Shown here one piece after another: positions 18,135 to 26,458 of a DNA stretch of 64,000 nt (positions are counted from its first letter, which is position 1; the number at the start of each line of letters is the position of its first letter). This DNA comes from Mycobacteroides salmoniphilum. GTDB lineage: Bacteria > Actinomycetota > Actinomycetes > Mycobacteriales > Mycobacteriaceae. Position numbers and translations under genes: made by a program. The stretch spans positions 3,472,001-3,536,000 of the forward strand of contig NZ_CP024633.1 in the NCBI RefSeq assembly GCF_004924335.1. Reading direction: 5' to 3'. Below the pieces are notes generated by a model. It was not told where the DNA came from. It saw only the letters and a program-made list of their open reading frames with translations, and did not search any database.

Positions 18135-18462
18135 TTCAGGAGTGCCGCGGCCCGAGCCGCGTGCGAGCATCGATATGACCAATCGTGCTCGCACGCTGCG
18201 GGTCAAGGTGTCCGAATTCGGCCTGCCGCTTGAGGTTCAGGTCGAACCCGACCTGCTCAATCGCGGCGCGTCGGCACTGGCACGGGAGATCTTGAACCTG
18301 TGCGAACTCGGTGCCGCGCGCTGCGGAGCGGCCCGCCGCGAAGAGCTTGCCGAAACCGGTATCCCGGATTACATCCTGGACAAGCTCGGTCTCGCGACAC
18401 CCGCCCAGGTCGCCGACCTCGAACTGCGCCAATCCGACGATCAGATGGAACGGAGATCCTGA
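18109..18462 (+). CDS. EspD/EspH-like (DUF2694-type) accessory protein
   Basis: A 117-residue protein. The core RTLRVKVSEFGLPLEVQVEP followed by LAREILNLCELGAARCGA resembles the core of EspD, where a short beta segment precedes SQLASEILVIADLARQKA (recalled, not searched). EspD-type proteins stabilise the secreted EspA-EspC pair. The ATG at 18109 is chosen for the GGCAGGGA upstream; GTG at 18142 and ATG at 18175 are alternatives. It overlaps the NlpC/P60 gene by 26 bp and the next gene by 1 nt, so the cassette is tightly coupled. Confidence 0.6.
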   Translation: MDSTDQPPSSGVPRPEPRASIDMTNRARTLRVKVSEFGLPLEVQVEPDLLNRGASALAREILNLCELGAARCGAARREELAETGIPDYILDKLGLATPAQVADLELRQSDDQMERRS

Positions 18463-18803
18463 TGACGGAGCCAGACCTCAACTTCTTCAAGGCGCTCGAA
18501 CAGCAGTACCAGGAGACCATGACGAAGGCTCGCGCCGGCGGCCATCTGCTGAACAGTGCGGTCGAGGAGCTCAAAGACCTTCGCGGATGGGCACGTTCGG
18601 CGCAGGGCCATGTGGAGGCGGAAGCCAACGGCAACGGCGCGCTGACCAATCTGAGACTCGATGACTCGGTCACCAAACTGTCTCCCAACATCGTCGGGCA
18701 GATCGTGGTGGCCACCGCCGCCGCGGCCGCGGGCCAGGCCTTCGATCACCGTGAGCGGGTGTTCGCTCAGCTGATGGTCGACCTGAAGAACCCGCAGCCG
18801 TAG
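18462..18803 (+). CDS. YbaB/EspL-like protein
   Basis: A 113-residue protein of the YbaB/EbfC-like fold. VEAEANGNGALTNLRLDD is the typical strand-turn-strand with the conserved LxxLxxxD, followed by a long helix AAAAAGQAFDHRERVFAQLM. EspL of the ESX-1 locus has the same fold and lies in an esp cluster, and such proteins are thought to assist substrate stability or expression. The ATG overlaps the previous stop (TGATG). It is the last gene of the four-gene cassette. Confidence 0.7.
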   Translation: MTEPDLNFFKALEQQYQETMTKARAGGHLLNSAVEELKDLRGWARSAQGHVEAEANGNGALTNLRLDDSVTKLSPNIVGQIVVATAAAAAGQAFDHRERVFAQLMVDLKNPQP

Positions 18804-18815
18804 CCGGCTTCGGGC

Positions 18816-19565
18816 CTACAGCCCCGCGCGGTCTCGGTGTGAATCGGTCAGAAAGACCGTGTTTTTGGCGTCTCGCCAGTTTTGGCTGAGTCGGCCGTCT
18901 CGATAGGCGTACGGTCGCAGCCCTGTCGGCTGCAGCAGGGCCGCCACTTCGTCCGAGGGTGTCTCGATGATCATCACCGGGCGTGAAGCGGCGATAGTGA
19001 CGAGCCCGCCACGAATGACCGCGGCCTCCATCCCCTGTACGTCGATCTTGATCACCTGAGGGGCCAGGCCGAAATCATCCAGTCGGCGCACCTGTACGGG
19101 ATGGCGTTCGATCGTCAGTTTTGATTCGTCGAATCCCGCCATGGTCTCGGAGTTGAGCCAACCGCGCGCCTCACCCTCGTCGAGAGAGGCCAGACCGTCG
19201 TAGACGAAGTTGCGGTATCGAGGAACGAACAGATCAAAGGTACCGTCCGCGTCGGAGAGTCCGCAGGCATGTACGCGCACGGTACTGCTTTCATATCGCC
19301 GTCTAAGCCGCTGAGCAAGAACGGCGTTGGGCTCGAAACTCACGATCCTTTCCGGCGAGGCCGTGCGCTGCAGCGCACAAATGCTCTGACCCCAGTTGCC
19401 TCCGATGTCGACTGCCTCCGATAGGGGGCCCAGTCTGCCCAGCAGGTGGAATTCAGGATCGATGCGCCACCCAAGTAGTCGAGTGCCCATGTTGTAAGCG
19501 CCGAACTTGAGTGGCCGGAGAAACGGCAAATAGGTTTGCGCCAATCTCAGCGCTGGCATGCCCAC
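18816..19565 (-). CDS. FkbM-family SAM-dependent methyltransferase
   Basis: A 249-residue methyltransferase. VDIGGNWGQSICALQ is the SAM-binding motif I, IVSFEPNAVLA is the acidic loop, and VIKIDVQGMEAAVIRG is the signature of the FkbM family, whose members O-methylate sugars of glycolipids and polyketides. The start is a GTG at 19565 or an ATG at 19559. It is convergent with the esp-like cassette and stands next to a decayed stretch, so it may be what is left of a glycolipid-modification locus. Confidence 0.85.
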   Translation of the reverse strand: MGMPALRLAQTYLPFLRPLKFGAYNMGTRLLGWRIDPEFHLLGRLGPLSEAVDIGGNWGQSICALQRTASPERIVSFEPNAVLAQRLRRRYESSTVRVHACGLSDADGTFDLFVPRYRNFVYDGLASLDEGEARGWLNSETMAGFDESKLTIERHPVQVRRLDDFGLAPQVIKIDVQGMEAAVIRGGLVTIAASRPVMIIETPSDEVAALLQPTGLRPYAYRDGRLSQNWRDAKNTVFLTDSHRDRAGL

Positions 19566-19924
19566 GTGGGCAGACTAGTCGACCGACCAGGCTCCGCCGG
19601 GTCGGTGGCCGGGCGCCCGGTTCAGCGCCGTGACATGGCCCGTGGATCTCTAGGGTCGCCGTCACACCTACCGACCCCTCGTATCTGCACCGGTAGGTGC
19701 TCGCGGCGACCAAGATGATGAGCTTGTTTGCGGCCGAACAGCCGCCAGACATAGCGCATCCACGCTGCGGGCACGGCCCGAAGGAACAGGGACCGTACTT
19801 AGCCCGCCGATCGCGGGAGCCAGCAGAAAATATCGCGTCTGACCTGCTCCGCGCAACCTTTTCGGAATTCTCGCCGCAATGCTCCCCACGGGGCGCTGAT
19901 CGATTGCCACGGTTGCTCCGCTGA
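19566..19924. other. Gene-poor stretch with possible decayed coding remnant
   Basis: No convincing gene. On the minus strand, about 19627-19795, a stop-bounded 55-codon frame reads LFLRAVPAAWMRYVWRLFG and on to a basic tail, which looks like the C terminus of a glycosyltransferase-like enzyme cut off by an in-frame TAA. The remaining frames are shadow-like. This may be a broken gene once adjacent to the FkbM methyltransferase. Confidence 0.35.
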
Positions 19925-19936
19925 TAACATCCGGAT
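19925..19936 (+). promoter_or_regulatory. Predicted leaderless promoter -10 element
   Basis: TAACAT at 19925-19930 and a 6-nt spacer CCGGAT before the GTG. The next paralogue has the same hexamer and almost the same spacer. TTGCCA at 19904-19909 could be a weak -35. Confidence 0.65.
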
Positions 19937-20926
19937 GTGGCACGCGAGTGGCTTCTCTTGGAAACACTCGGCGACGAGCCAACTGTCATCGCCTCCGGCA
20001 ATCAGCCGCGGAACATGGTTCCGCTCAGCGCATTTCTACGACGTAATCGAAATCTTGGACTGATTCGCCGCATCATCACCGCGGCAACAAAGGCAAATAG
20101 GCCGGCCAGCATCGGCCCGCCCGATTCGGATTCGGTCATCGATATCCGACCGATCGCCATGCCCGACGATCGGGTACACGGAGTGTGGCTGTGGACGGGA
20201 TCGACCCCCCCGCCTGCCCCTCCCCCTGCAGAAGGCGGAGCGGTAGTCCTCAATGCCGATACCGGCGTCCTGCACATAAGCGACGGTGCGGCCCTGGCCA
20301 TGGGAATGGCCGCCACCGAACCGCACGCCGAAATCAGCATGCCCGAGCTCTACCGCTACCTGGCGCCGAATCCCGGCGAGACGGACGTTCTGGGGCTCAT
20401 CGTGACCGCGACCGAAGGCATGACCTACAGCGCCACCTGGCCCGGCGTGGATAGCGTCGGCAATCCCACGCTGTGCCACTTCGCCAGCCGACTGGTCGTG
20501 GAGCCCAACAACGAGGGTGTCCCCGAGCGTCTGGGACGCGCCATCAACCTGCGAGTCGGCCGGCCGGCACCACCGGTTCCACTGCTTGAACAGCAGGTCC
20601 TCGAGGCCACCGCCGAGTCCGGCGCGTATCGCGCGCTGGTCATGATCGCTTCGCGGAAACTGATCAAATGGATTGATCCGCCTGCGCCGGAATGGCATTG
20701 GGAGTTCGACCCGCTGGGCCGCCCCAAGATTCACCCGGACGACGAAGCGAATCTGAACTTTATGATCGACAATGCCGTATTCGGTGCGACCGAGGCGGTA
20801 ATCAGGTTCCGCTGCCACGATGACAGCTGGGAGTCGCTGCACTGTTCGACCCACGTGGTCAAGTTGAGCGAAGATGCGACCGTCGCACTCATCACCCACC
20901 GACGCCGGCCGACGAAGCCTCTCTAG
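19937..20926 (+). CDS. Mycobacterial PAS/GAF-like protein, paralogue 1
   Basis: A 329-residue protein of unknown function. It opens with REWLLLETLGDEPTVIASG and closes with a PAS-like segment in which IDPPAPEWHWEFDPLGRPKI is followed by HPDD. Both stretches are repeated in the next gene, so they share an ancestor. The N-terminal third resembles a GAF-like domain seen in mycobacterial-only families. No output domain, membrane segment or catalytic motif is visible, so it may be a stand-alone sensor or ligand binder. GTG start with a leaderless promoter. Confidence 0.7.
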   Translation: MAREWLLLETLGDEPTVIASGNQPRNMVPLSAFLRRNRNLGLIRRIITAATKANRPASIGPPDSDSVIDIRPIAMPDDRVHGVWLWTGSTPPPAPPPAEGGAVVLNADTGVLHISDGAALAMGMAATEPHAEISMPELYRYLAPNPGETDVLGLIVTATEGMTYSATWPGVDSVGNPTLCHFASRLVVEPNNEGVPERLGRAINLRVGRPAPPVPLLEQQVLEATAESGAYRALVMIASRKLIKWIDPPAPEWHWEFDPLGRPKIHPDDEANLNFMIDNAVFGATEAVIRFRCHDDSWESLHCSTHVVKLSEDATVALITHRRRPTKPL

Positions 20927-20976
20927 TCGCCTCATCTGGAGACAGATCCGGCGTCCGCCAGTTCGCCCAAAATTGC

Positions 20977-20988
20977 TAACATCCGGGC
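20977..20988 (+). promoter_or_regulatory. Predicted leaderless promoter -10 element
   Basis: TAACAT at 20977-20982 and a 6-nt spacer CCGGGC before the ATG, nearly identical to the element before the first paralogue. The stretch between the two genes (20927-20976) holds nothing else recognisable. Confidence 0.65.
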
Positions 20989-21987
20989 ATGTCGCGCGAT
21001 TGGATGCTGCTAGAGACCCTGAGTGAGGAACCCACGGTCATAGCCATCGGATTGCAGGCCCGAAACATGACGCCGCTCGAGTCGGTGCTGGGCCGCAACC
21101 GGCACCGCCCATTGATCGAGGCGACGATCACCGAATGCCTGCGCACGGGCGAACCGTCGGTGGCTGCCACTGCGGCACGGGACCGCGTAGTGCGCGTACA
21201 TCCGATATCCATGGGGCAGGGAGGTATCCACGGCGTCCAGGTGTGGTTCGGGCCGGCAGACCTCGAGCCGCCACGACGGCCCCTTGCCGGAGCGTGCCTG
21301 GGCGATTTGGACACATCGGTCACCACGCTCACCGCGGAGTATTTCGATGTCATGGGTTTCGACCGGCGCCACCGGGCCGAGAAACAGGCCATCGCCGAAG
21401 GTCTTGCACCTGTACTACCGAGTCCACACAACGCCGAATTGATGGCGAACGCCGTGAACCCCGAACTCGATGCGACCTTCTGCGGAACATGTCTGGCCGC
21501 CGACTACCAAGGAAACATCGTCCAAGTCCACTACGCCGGGCGGGCATCCAAGGAAATCAATGCGGCAGGCGCCGTGGAGCGCATCAACAGGATCGTCTGC
21601 ACACGGGTGGAGAACAGCCCCGCAGAACCTCGGGTGGGGCTGGCACAGCAGATACTGGACGCGGTCGCAACCCCCGGAGCGCATCGGCTGCTGATCAATG
21701 TCGACACCTTCGCCGTCCTCAAGTGGATCGATGAGCCATTCCCCGACCTGGCATGGCGCTATGACCCCGATCGGCCCGAGAGCATCCATCCCGAGGACGC
21801 GGCCGTGGCGCGAAACATGCGGGAGGAGCTTCGGGCGGGATCGACGGCCGGGGTGCTCCGAATGCGAGCCGTCTCCGGCGGATGGCTGCGACTGAATGCC
21901 TCCGCCACGAAGTTTGCGTTGCGCGACAACGCGTTTGCGGCCCTGGTCACCCTGACGACCGCGCCGTCGGCAGATGCCGAATCGTGA
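20989..21987 (+). CDS. Mycobacterial PAS/GAF-like protein, paralogue 2
   Basis: A 332-residue tandem paralogue of the gene before it. SRDWMLLETLSEEPTVIAIG aligns with the first gene's N terminus, and IDEPFPDLAWRYDPDRPESI with HPED aligns with its PAS-like segment. The middle has diverged. No known function or output domain. It has its own leaderless promoter, so the two copies may be expressed independently rather than as an operon. Confidence 0.7.
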   Translation: MSRDWMLLETLSEEPTVIAIGLQARNMTPLESVLGRNRHRPLIEATITECLRTGEPSVAATAARDRVVRVHPISMGQGGIHGVQVWFGPADLEPPRRPLAGACLGDLDTSVTTLTAEYFDVMGFDRRHRAEKQAIAEGLAPVLPSPHNAELMANAVNPELDATFCGTCLAADYQGNIVQVHYAGRASKEINAAGAVERINRIVCTRVENSPAEPRVGLAQQILDAVATPGAHRLLINVDTFAVLKWIDEPFPDLAWRYDPDRPESIHPEDAAVARNMREELRAGSTAGVLRMRAVSGGWLRLNASATKFALRDNAFAALVTLTTAPSADAES

Positions 21988-22070
21988 ATCGCCGGGATGT
22001 GGGCGGCCGTCACCGCCGCGCGTGCGCCGGTTCTCGCGGTGGGTCTTTCGCTCAACTCAGCCGTTCTGGC

Positions 22071-22082
22071 TAGGCTTGCCGC
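22071..22082 (+). promoter_or_regulatory. Predicted leaderless promoter -10 element
   Basis: TAGGCT at 22071-22076, a 6-nt spacer TGCCGC, then the ATG at 22083. No ribosome-binding site is present. Confidence 0.65.
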
Positions 22083-23387
22083 ATGGCTGCTGACATCGTT
22101 CCCATCGAACTCGGGCTCACAGAAGGTGACGTGGTCACCCTGTGGGCCCCGCGGTGGCGCGACGCCGGGGACGAGTGGGAGGCGTTTCTCGGCAAGGACG
22201 ACGATCTGTACGTGTTCGAGTCGGTGGCCGATCTGGTGGCCTTCGTGCGGACCGACAACGACAACGATCTGGTCGATCACCCGGCGTGGTCGACGCTGGG
22301 TGCGCTGTCGGCCGACGAGCTTGAGCCCGACGACGACAATCGCTTCGACCTGATCGGCGTACCGGAGCTGGTAGCCGACAAGCCGAGCGAGGATGCGGTC
22401 GACACACTGCGCGCCACGCTCGCGATCGTGGCCTCTATCGGTGCGGTCTGCGAGCTGGCACCCATCAACAAGCTCATCAACGGCAATCCAGTCCTGAGCA
22501 CGCTGTCGGGTGGAGCCGAAAGCTTTACGGGCAAGGACGGATTGAAGCGGTGGAACCAGATCGGTGCCATCGTCGGCAAGTCCTGGGACTCGGTGGTCGA
22601 CGCCATCGACGAGATCGCCGCGACGCCGGATGTGGACGAGGAGCTCTCCGCCGCCGCGGATGCCGAGCTGCTCGCTGCCGCGGAGAATGCCGTCGACAAC
22701 GAGGACGACCTCGAGGAACTGGATCTGCTCGAGGAGGAGTCCGACACCGAGAGCTCTGACGACGCCGAGGACGAGGACGAGTCCGCCGACGAGGATGAAG
22801 ACGAGGACGCCGCGGAGGACGACCAGGTTCTCGGCGGCGACGAGGATTTCTGGCTGGCAGTCGGTATCGACCCGATCCAGATGATCACCAACTCAGGAAC
22901 GTTCTACACGCTGCGCTGCTACCTCGACGACGAACCGATCTTCTTGGGACGCAACGGAAGAATCAGCGTGTTCGGTTCCGAGCGGGCATTGGCCCGGTAC
23001 CTCGCCGACGAGCACGATCACGATCTGGCCGACCTGAGCACCTACGACGACATTCGCACCGCCGCCACCGATGGCTCGCTGCGAATCGACATCACCGACG
23101 ACAACATCTACGTGTTCACCGGGCTCGCCGATGACCTGGAAGACGGCATCGACGAGGTGGACCGGGATCAGCTCGACCTGGCGGTGGAGCTGCTGACCGA
23201 TGTCGCCGAGTACTCCGAGGATGACAGCGTCGACGCGGAGCTGGACAGCGATACCCCCCTGGGCAAGCTGGTCGGGCATCTGCTCGAACCGGATAAGCAC
23301 GACGAGCCCAAGGGCGCATTCGCGGACGCGGCCGAGAGCTGGCGGACGCTGGAGCGTGCGATGGAAGCGCGACTGCGCCGCGAGTGA
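22083..23387 (+). CDS. Acidic conserved protein (Rv3311-like)
   Basis: A 434-residue, very acidic protein matching the place of Rv3311 upstream of add. It has a duplicated domain: FLGKDDDLYVFESVADLVAF near residues 39-58 resembles FLGRNGRISVFGSERALARY near 283-302, and each is followed by an Asp-rich DxDLxD tail. Between them lies a linker of mostly Asp, Glu and Ser, about residues 195-260. No signal peptide or membrane segment. Function unknown; the linker suggests a flexible two-headed binding protein. Confidence 0.75.
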   Translation: MAADIVPIELGLTEGDVVTLWAPRWRDAGDEWEAFLGKDDDLYVFESVADLVAFVRTDNDNDLVDHPAWSTLGALSADELEPDDDNRFDLIGVPELVADKPSEDAVDTLRATLAIVASIGAVCELAPINKLINGNPVLSTLSGGAESFTGKDGLKRWNQIGAIVGKSWDSVVDAIDEIAATPDVDEELSAAADAELLAAAENAVDNEDDLEELDLLEEESDTESSDDAEDEDESADEDEDEDAAEDDQVLGGDEDFWLAVGIDPIQMITNSGTFYTLRCYLDDEPIFLGRNGRISVFGSERALARYLADEHDHDLADLSTYDDIRTAATDGSLRIDITDDNIYVFTGLADDLEDGIDEVDRDQLDLAVELLTDVAEYSEDDSVDAELDSDTPLGKLVGHLLEPDKHDEPKGAFADAAESWRTLERAMEARLRRE

Positions 23388-23394
23388 TGCGCGC

Positions 23395-23418
23395 CTAGCC
23401 GGTCACCGTGACGGCTAG
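23395..23418. terminator. Hairpin between convergent genes (Rv3311-like and add)
   Basis: CTAGCCGGTCA (23395-23405) pairs with TGACGGCTAG (23409-23418) with one bulged G and a 3-nt loop. It spans the convergent 3' ends and overlaps the add stop codon, so it could end both transcripts. Confidence 0.6.
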
Positions 23419-24503
23419 CCGATCAGGACCGCGTACCCGGGTTTGATCACGTCATCGATGATCGCCAACCGTTCGTCGAACGGGATAAAGGCTGATTTCA
23501 TCGCGTTGATGGTGAATCTCTGCAGGTCACTCCAGCCGTATCCGAACGTCTCGACGAGTCGCAGCATCTCGCGGCTCATCGAGGTATCGCTCATCAGCCG
23601 GTTGTCGGTGTTCACGGTCACCCGGAATCGCAGCCGCGCCAGCAGGTCGAAGGGGTGGTCGGCGATGCTGTCGACCGCTCCCGTCTGCACATTCGAGCTC
23701 GGGCACAGTTCCAGGGGCACCCGCTTGTCGCGCAGCAGCGAGGACAAGCGGCCGAGGTGGGCCGTGCCGTCGGGGTCGATATCGATATCGTCGACGATGC
23801 GCACCCCATGACCCAGCCGATCGGCACCGCAGAAGGCGATCGCCTCGTGGATCGAGGGCAATCCGAATCCCTCACCAGCATGGATGGTGAACCGGGAGTT
23901 GGCATTCCGCATGTATTCGAAGGCGTCCAGGTGGCGACTCGGCGGATAACCGGCCTCGGCCCCGGCGATATCGAAACCGACGGCACCCCGGTCACGGAAC
24001 TTCACGGCCAGCTCGGCGATCTCCCGAGACCGTGCGGCATGCCGCATCGCGGTGACCAGGGTGCGCACCTTGATGCGCTTACCGGCCGCGCTCGCCTGCC
24101 GCTCCCCGTCGGCGAATCCGGCCAACACGGCGTCCATCACGTCATCGAGAGTCAGACCCGCGTCGATGTGAAGTTCCGGCGCGAAACGCACCTCCGCGTA
24201 CACCACGCCATCGGCCGCGAGGTCCTCGACGCACTCGGCGGCGACGCGGTGCAGCGACGCCGCCGTCTGCATCACACCCACGGTGTGCGCGAAGGTCTCC
24301 AGGTACTGCTCCAGGGAGCCGCTGTCGGCGGCGGTGCGGAACCACGAGGCCAGGGCACTCTCGTCCTCGGCCGGCAGGTTCTCGTACCCGGATTCCCGGG
24401 CCAGATCGAGGACGGTGCCGGGCCGCAGCCCGCCGTCCAGATGATCATGCAAAAGCGCCTTGGGAGCCTGGGTGATTGACACCAAATCAAGTTCGGCTGT
24501 CAC
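23415..24503 (-). CDS. add: Adenosine deaminase
   Basis: A 362-residue zinc enzyme that deaminates (deoxy)adenosine to (deoxy)inosine. [10 protein letters not shown] gives the first zinc histidines, [11 protein letters not shown] the third and the catalytic Glu, and RLGHGVR another active-site His. The last metal motif reads NTDNRLM where most family members have TDDP, so the second Asp is Asn. It is the third gene of the deoA-type salvage operon with cdd and deoA; its start overlaps the deoA stop as GTGA. Confidence 0.93.
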   Translation of the reverse strand: MTAELDLVSITQAPKALLHDHLDGGLRPGTVLDLARESGYENLPAEDESALASWFRTAADSGSLEQYLETFAHTVGVMQTAASLHRVAAECVEDLAADGVVYAEVRFAPELHIDAGLTLDDVMDAVLAGFADGERQASAAGKRIKVRTLVTAMRHAARSREIAELAVKFRDRGAVGFDIAGAEAGYPPSRHLDAFEYMRNANSRFTIHAGEGFGLPSIHEAIAFCGADRLGHGVRIVDDIDIDPDGTAHLGRLSSLLRDKRVPLELCPSSNVQTGAVDSIADHPFDLLARLRFRVTVNTDNRLMSDTSMSREMLRLVETFGYGWSDLQRFTINAMKSAFIPFDERLAIIDDVIKPGYAVLIG

Positions 24504-25801
24504 ACCGAAAGTCTATCGATGATGAGTGCGGTAGCGGCGGGCGCCGCACCGATGCCCCATCCACCGTCCAGGGCATGGAGGGCGGCCGGCAGACGTTCGG
24601 GGGTCTCGGTGTAGAGCGTGAACAGCGGTTCACCTGCGACAACCGTGTCTCCCGGACGTCGGTGAATACGCACCCCGGCGCCGTACTGCACGGTCTCCCC
24701 CGGACGGCTGCGTCCGGCTCCGAGCCGCCACGCGGCGAGCCCGACCGGCATCGCATCGATATGGTGCATGACCCCGCTGGACGGAGCGAGCACGGTCTCC
24801 TGACACTGCCCGACCGGCAGCGGCACCGAGAGATCACCACCTTGTGCGCGGATCATCGCCCGAAACACGTCCATCGCGGTGCCGTCGATCAATGTCGCGG
24901 CCGGGTCTTTGCCGTCGATACCTGCCGCGGCAAGCATCTCGCGGGCCAGAGCCACGGTGAGTGCGACAACGTCATCGGGTCCTCCCCCGGCCAGCACGTC
25001 GAGTGATTCCTGCACCTCGACAGCGTTTCCGGCGGTGAGCCCGAGCGGTGTATCCATCGCGGTCAGCAGAGCGCTGGTCGCCACCCCGTGTGCGGTGCCC
25101 AGATCAACCATCGCCGAAGCCAATTCACGCGCCTGCCGCTCGGTCTTCATGAACGCACCCGCACCCACCTTGACATCCAGGACCAGCGCCGCGGTTCCCT
25201 CGGCCAGCTTCTTGCTCATGATCGACCCGGCGATCAGCGGTATCGATTCCACGGTGCCGGTGATATCGCGCAGCGCGTACAGCTTTCGGTCGGCGGGCGC
25301 CAATGACGCCCCTGCGGCGCAGATCACCGCCCCGACATCGGAAAGCTGGTGACGTATCTCCTCGTTGGTGAGATCGACACGGATTCCCGCGATGGACTCG
25401 AGCTTGTCCAGGGTGCCGCCGGTGTGCCCGAGACCGCGCCCGGACAGCTGGGGCACCGCCGCTCCACAGGCGGCCACGACCGCGACCAGCGGCAGGCTGA
25501 TCTTGTCGCCCACTCCTCCGGTGGAGTGCTTGTCGACGGTCGGCCGGGACAAACCCGACAGATCCAGCCGCTCACCGGAGGCCAATATCGCCGCGGTCCA
25601 CGCCGTCGTCTCGGTGGTGTCCATACCGCGCAGATAGATCGCCATGAGCAGCGCCGCGACCTGCTCCTCGCCGATGCCGCCGCGGGTGTACTCGCCGATC
25701 AGCCAGTCGATGGCCCCGGAACTCAGTTCCCCGCCGTCGCGCTTGGCCGCGATGATCGACGGCATATCGAACGCGTACTCGGCTGGCCCCGAAGTGCTCA
25801 T
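24500..25801 (-). CDS. deoA: Thymidine phosphorylase
   Basis: A 433-residue pyrimidine nucleoside phosphorylase that converts thymidine and phosphate to thymine and deoxyribose 1-phosphate. [16 protein letters not shown] opens the helical domain, [16 protein letters not shown] is the phosphate-binding signature, and [16 protein letters not shown] follows. The C-terminal domain carries the barrel-sandwich fold ([17 protein letters not shown]). It overlaps the stop of cdd by 1 nt and the start of add by 4 nt, so all three are one operon. Confidence 0.95.
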   Translation of the reverse strand: MSTSGPAEYAFDMPSIIAAKRDGGELSSGAIDWLIGEYTRGGIGEEQVAALLMAIYLRGMDTTETTAWTAAILASGERLDLSGLSRPTVDKHSTGGVGDKISLPLVAVVAACGAAVPQLSGRGLGHTGGTLDKLESIAGIRVDLTNEEIRHQLSDVGAVICAAGASLAPADRKLYALRDITGTVESIPLIAGSIMSKKLAEGTAALVLDVKVGAGAFMKTERQARELASAMVDLGTAHGVATSALLTAMDTPLGLTAGNAVEVQESLDVLAGGGPDDVVALTVALAREMLAAAGIDGKDPAATLIDGTAMDVFRAMIRAQGGDLSVPLPVGQCQETVLAPSSGVMHHIDAMPVGLAAWRLGAGRSRPGETVQYGAGVRIHRRPGDTVVAGEPLFTLYTETPERLPAALHALDGGWGIGAAPAATALIIDRLSV

Positions 25802-26199
25802 CAGATCCGGCCCCGGTCCAGGTCATCGGGGCCGAAGGCCTCCGGGAGTAGCTCCGCGAGTCGTCGCGGCGCATCCGCGTGATCGATCAACAGGTCGGGG
25901 CCGCCGTGTTCGAGAAGCAGCTGACGGCACCGGCCGCAGGGCATCAGCGGCTCACCGCGCGAATCGACACAGGACAGCGCCCGTAGCCGTCCTCCCCCGG
26001 TGGAGAACAGGGCGCAGACCACAGAACACTCCGCACAGAGACCCAGGCCATATGAGACATTCTCCACATTGCAGCCGACGATCACCCGACCATCGTCGAC
26101 AAGCGCGGCGGCCCCCACCGGGTACTTCGAATACGGCGCATATGAATGCTTGGTTACCGCATATGCCTTGTCCCGCAGTTCTTTCCAGTCGATCAACAT
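25801..26199 (-). CDS. cdd: Cytidine deaminase
   Basis: A 132-residue tetrameric-type cytidine deaminase. AYAPYSKYPVGAAALVD (preceded by H) starts the fold, GCNVENVSYGLGLCAEC holds the catalytic Glu and first zinc Cys, and PCGRCRQLL holds the other two Cys ligands. It heads the cdd-deoA-add operon. On the minus strand GGGAGGTT lies 8 nt before the ATG (26208-26215 on the plus strand), a strong ribosome-binding site. It is divergent from sdhC across 259 bp. Confidence 0.95.
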   Translation of the reverse strand: MLIDWKELRDKAYAVTKHSYAPYSKYPVGAAALVDDGRVIVGCNVENVSYGLGLCAECSVVCALFSTGGGRLRALSCVDSRGEPLMPCGRCRQLLLEHGGPDLLIDHADAPRRLAELLPEAFGPDDLDRGRI

Positions 26200-26258
26200 G
26201 ATCGGGAAACCTCCCTGTCGACCCCATGAGAGTCGCGTCGGCTCATCATTTGCTCGTG

Positions 26259-26277
26259 CAAGGTTTACCTAACTTAC
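26259..26277. promoter_or_regulatory. Candidate IdeR/DtxR-type iron box upstream of sdhC
   Basis: The 19-bp stretch AAGGTT...CCTAACTTA-like at 26259-26277 matches the IdeR/DtxR palindrome TTAGGTTAGSCTAACCTAA at about 13 of 19 positions on either strand. A -10-like TACGGT lies at 26285-26290, so the box would cover the -35 region of an sdhC promoter. Motif match only. Confidence 0.4.
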
Positions 26278-26290
26278 TTTGGAGTACGGT

Positions 26291-26310
26291 GCTTTTCGGC
26301 GCTTTTCGGC
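26291..26310 (+). repeat. Two tandem 10-bp repeats upstream of sdhC
   Basis: GCTTTTCGGC occurs twice back to back, and a third partial copy TTTCGGCGCC follows at 26321-26330. A 10-bp period is one helical turn, so copies face the same side of the DNA, as in many activator sites. The rest of the leader to 26458 shows only the GGAGG ribosome-binding site at 26449-26453. Confidence 0.6.
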
Positions 26311-26458
26311 GCTCAGGCGATTTCGGCGCCACCTCGGAATGGGTTTAGAGTTCGGGAGACGGTTCGCCGACCACCGTTGGGCCATCGGTTGCGCGTCATG
26401 GACGCCCCCATTGACCGCGCCATTTGGCCCCAGTCCACCATTGGTGTTGGAGGCCCAC

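Noticed and set aside
19453..20001. 182-codon minus-strand frame across the gap at 19.6 kb
   Set aside because: It overlaps the FkbM gene and the next promoter, and its composition shows no domain; only a small part in another frame looks like a remnant.
24142..24490. Minus-strand alternative frames within add
   Set aside because: They are shadows of the adenosine deaminase coding sequence, with no independent start signals.
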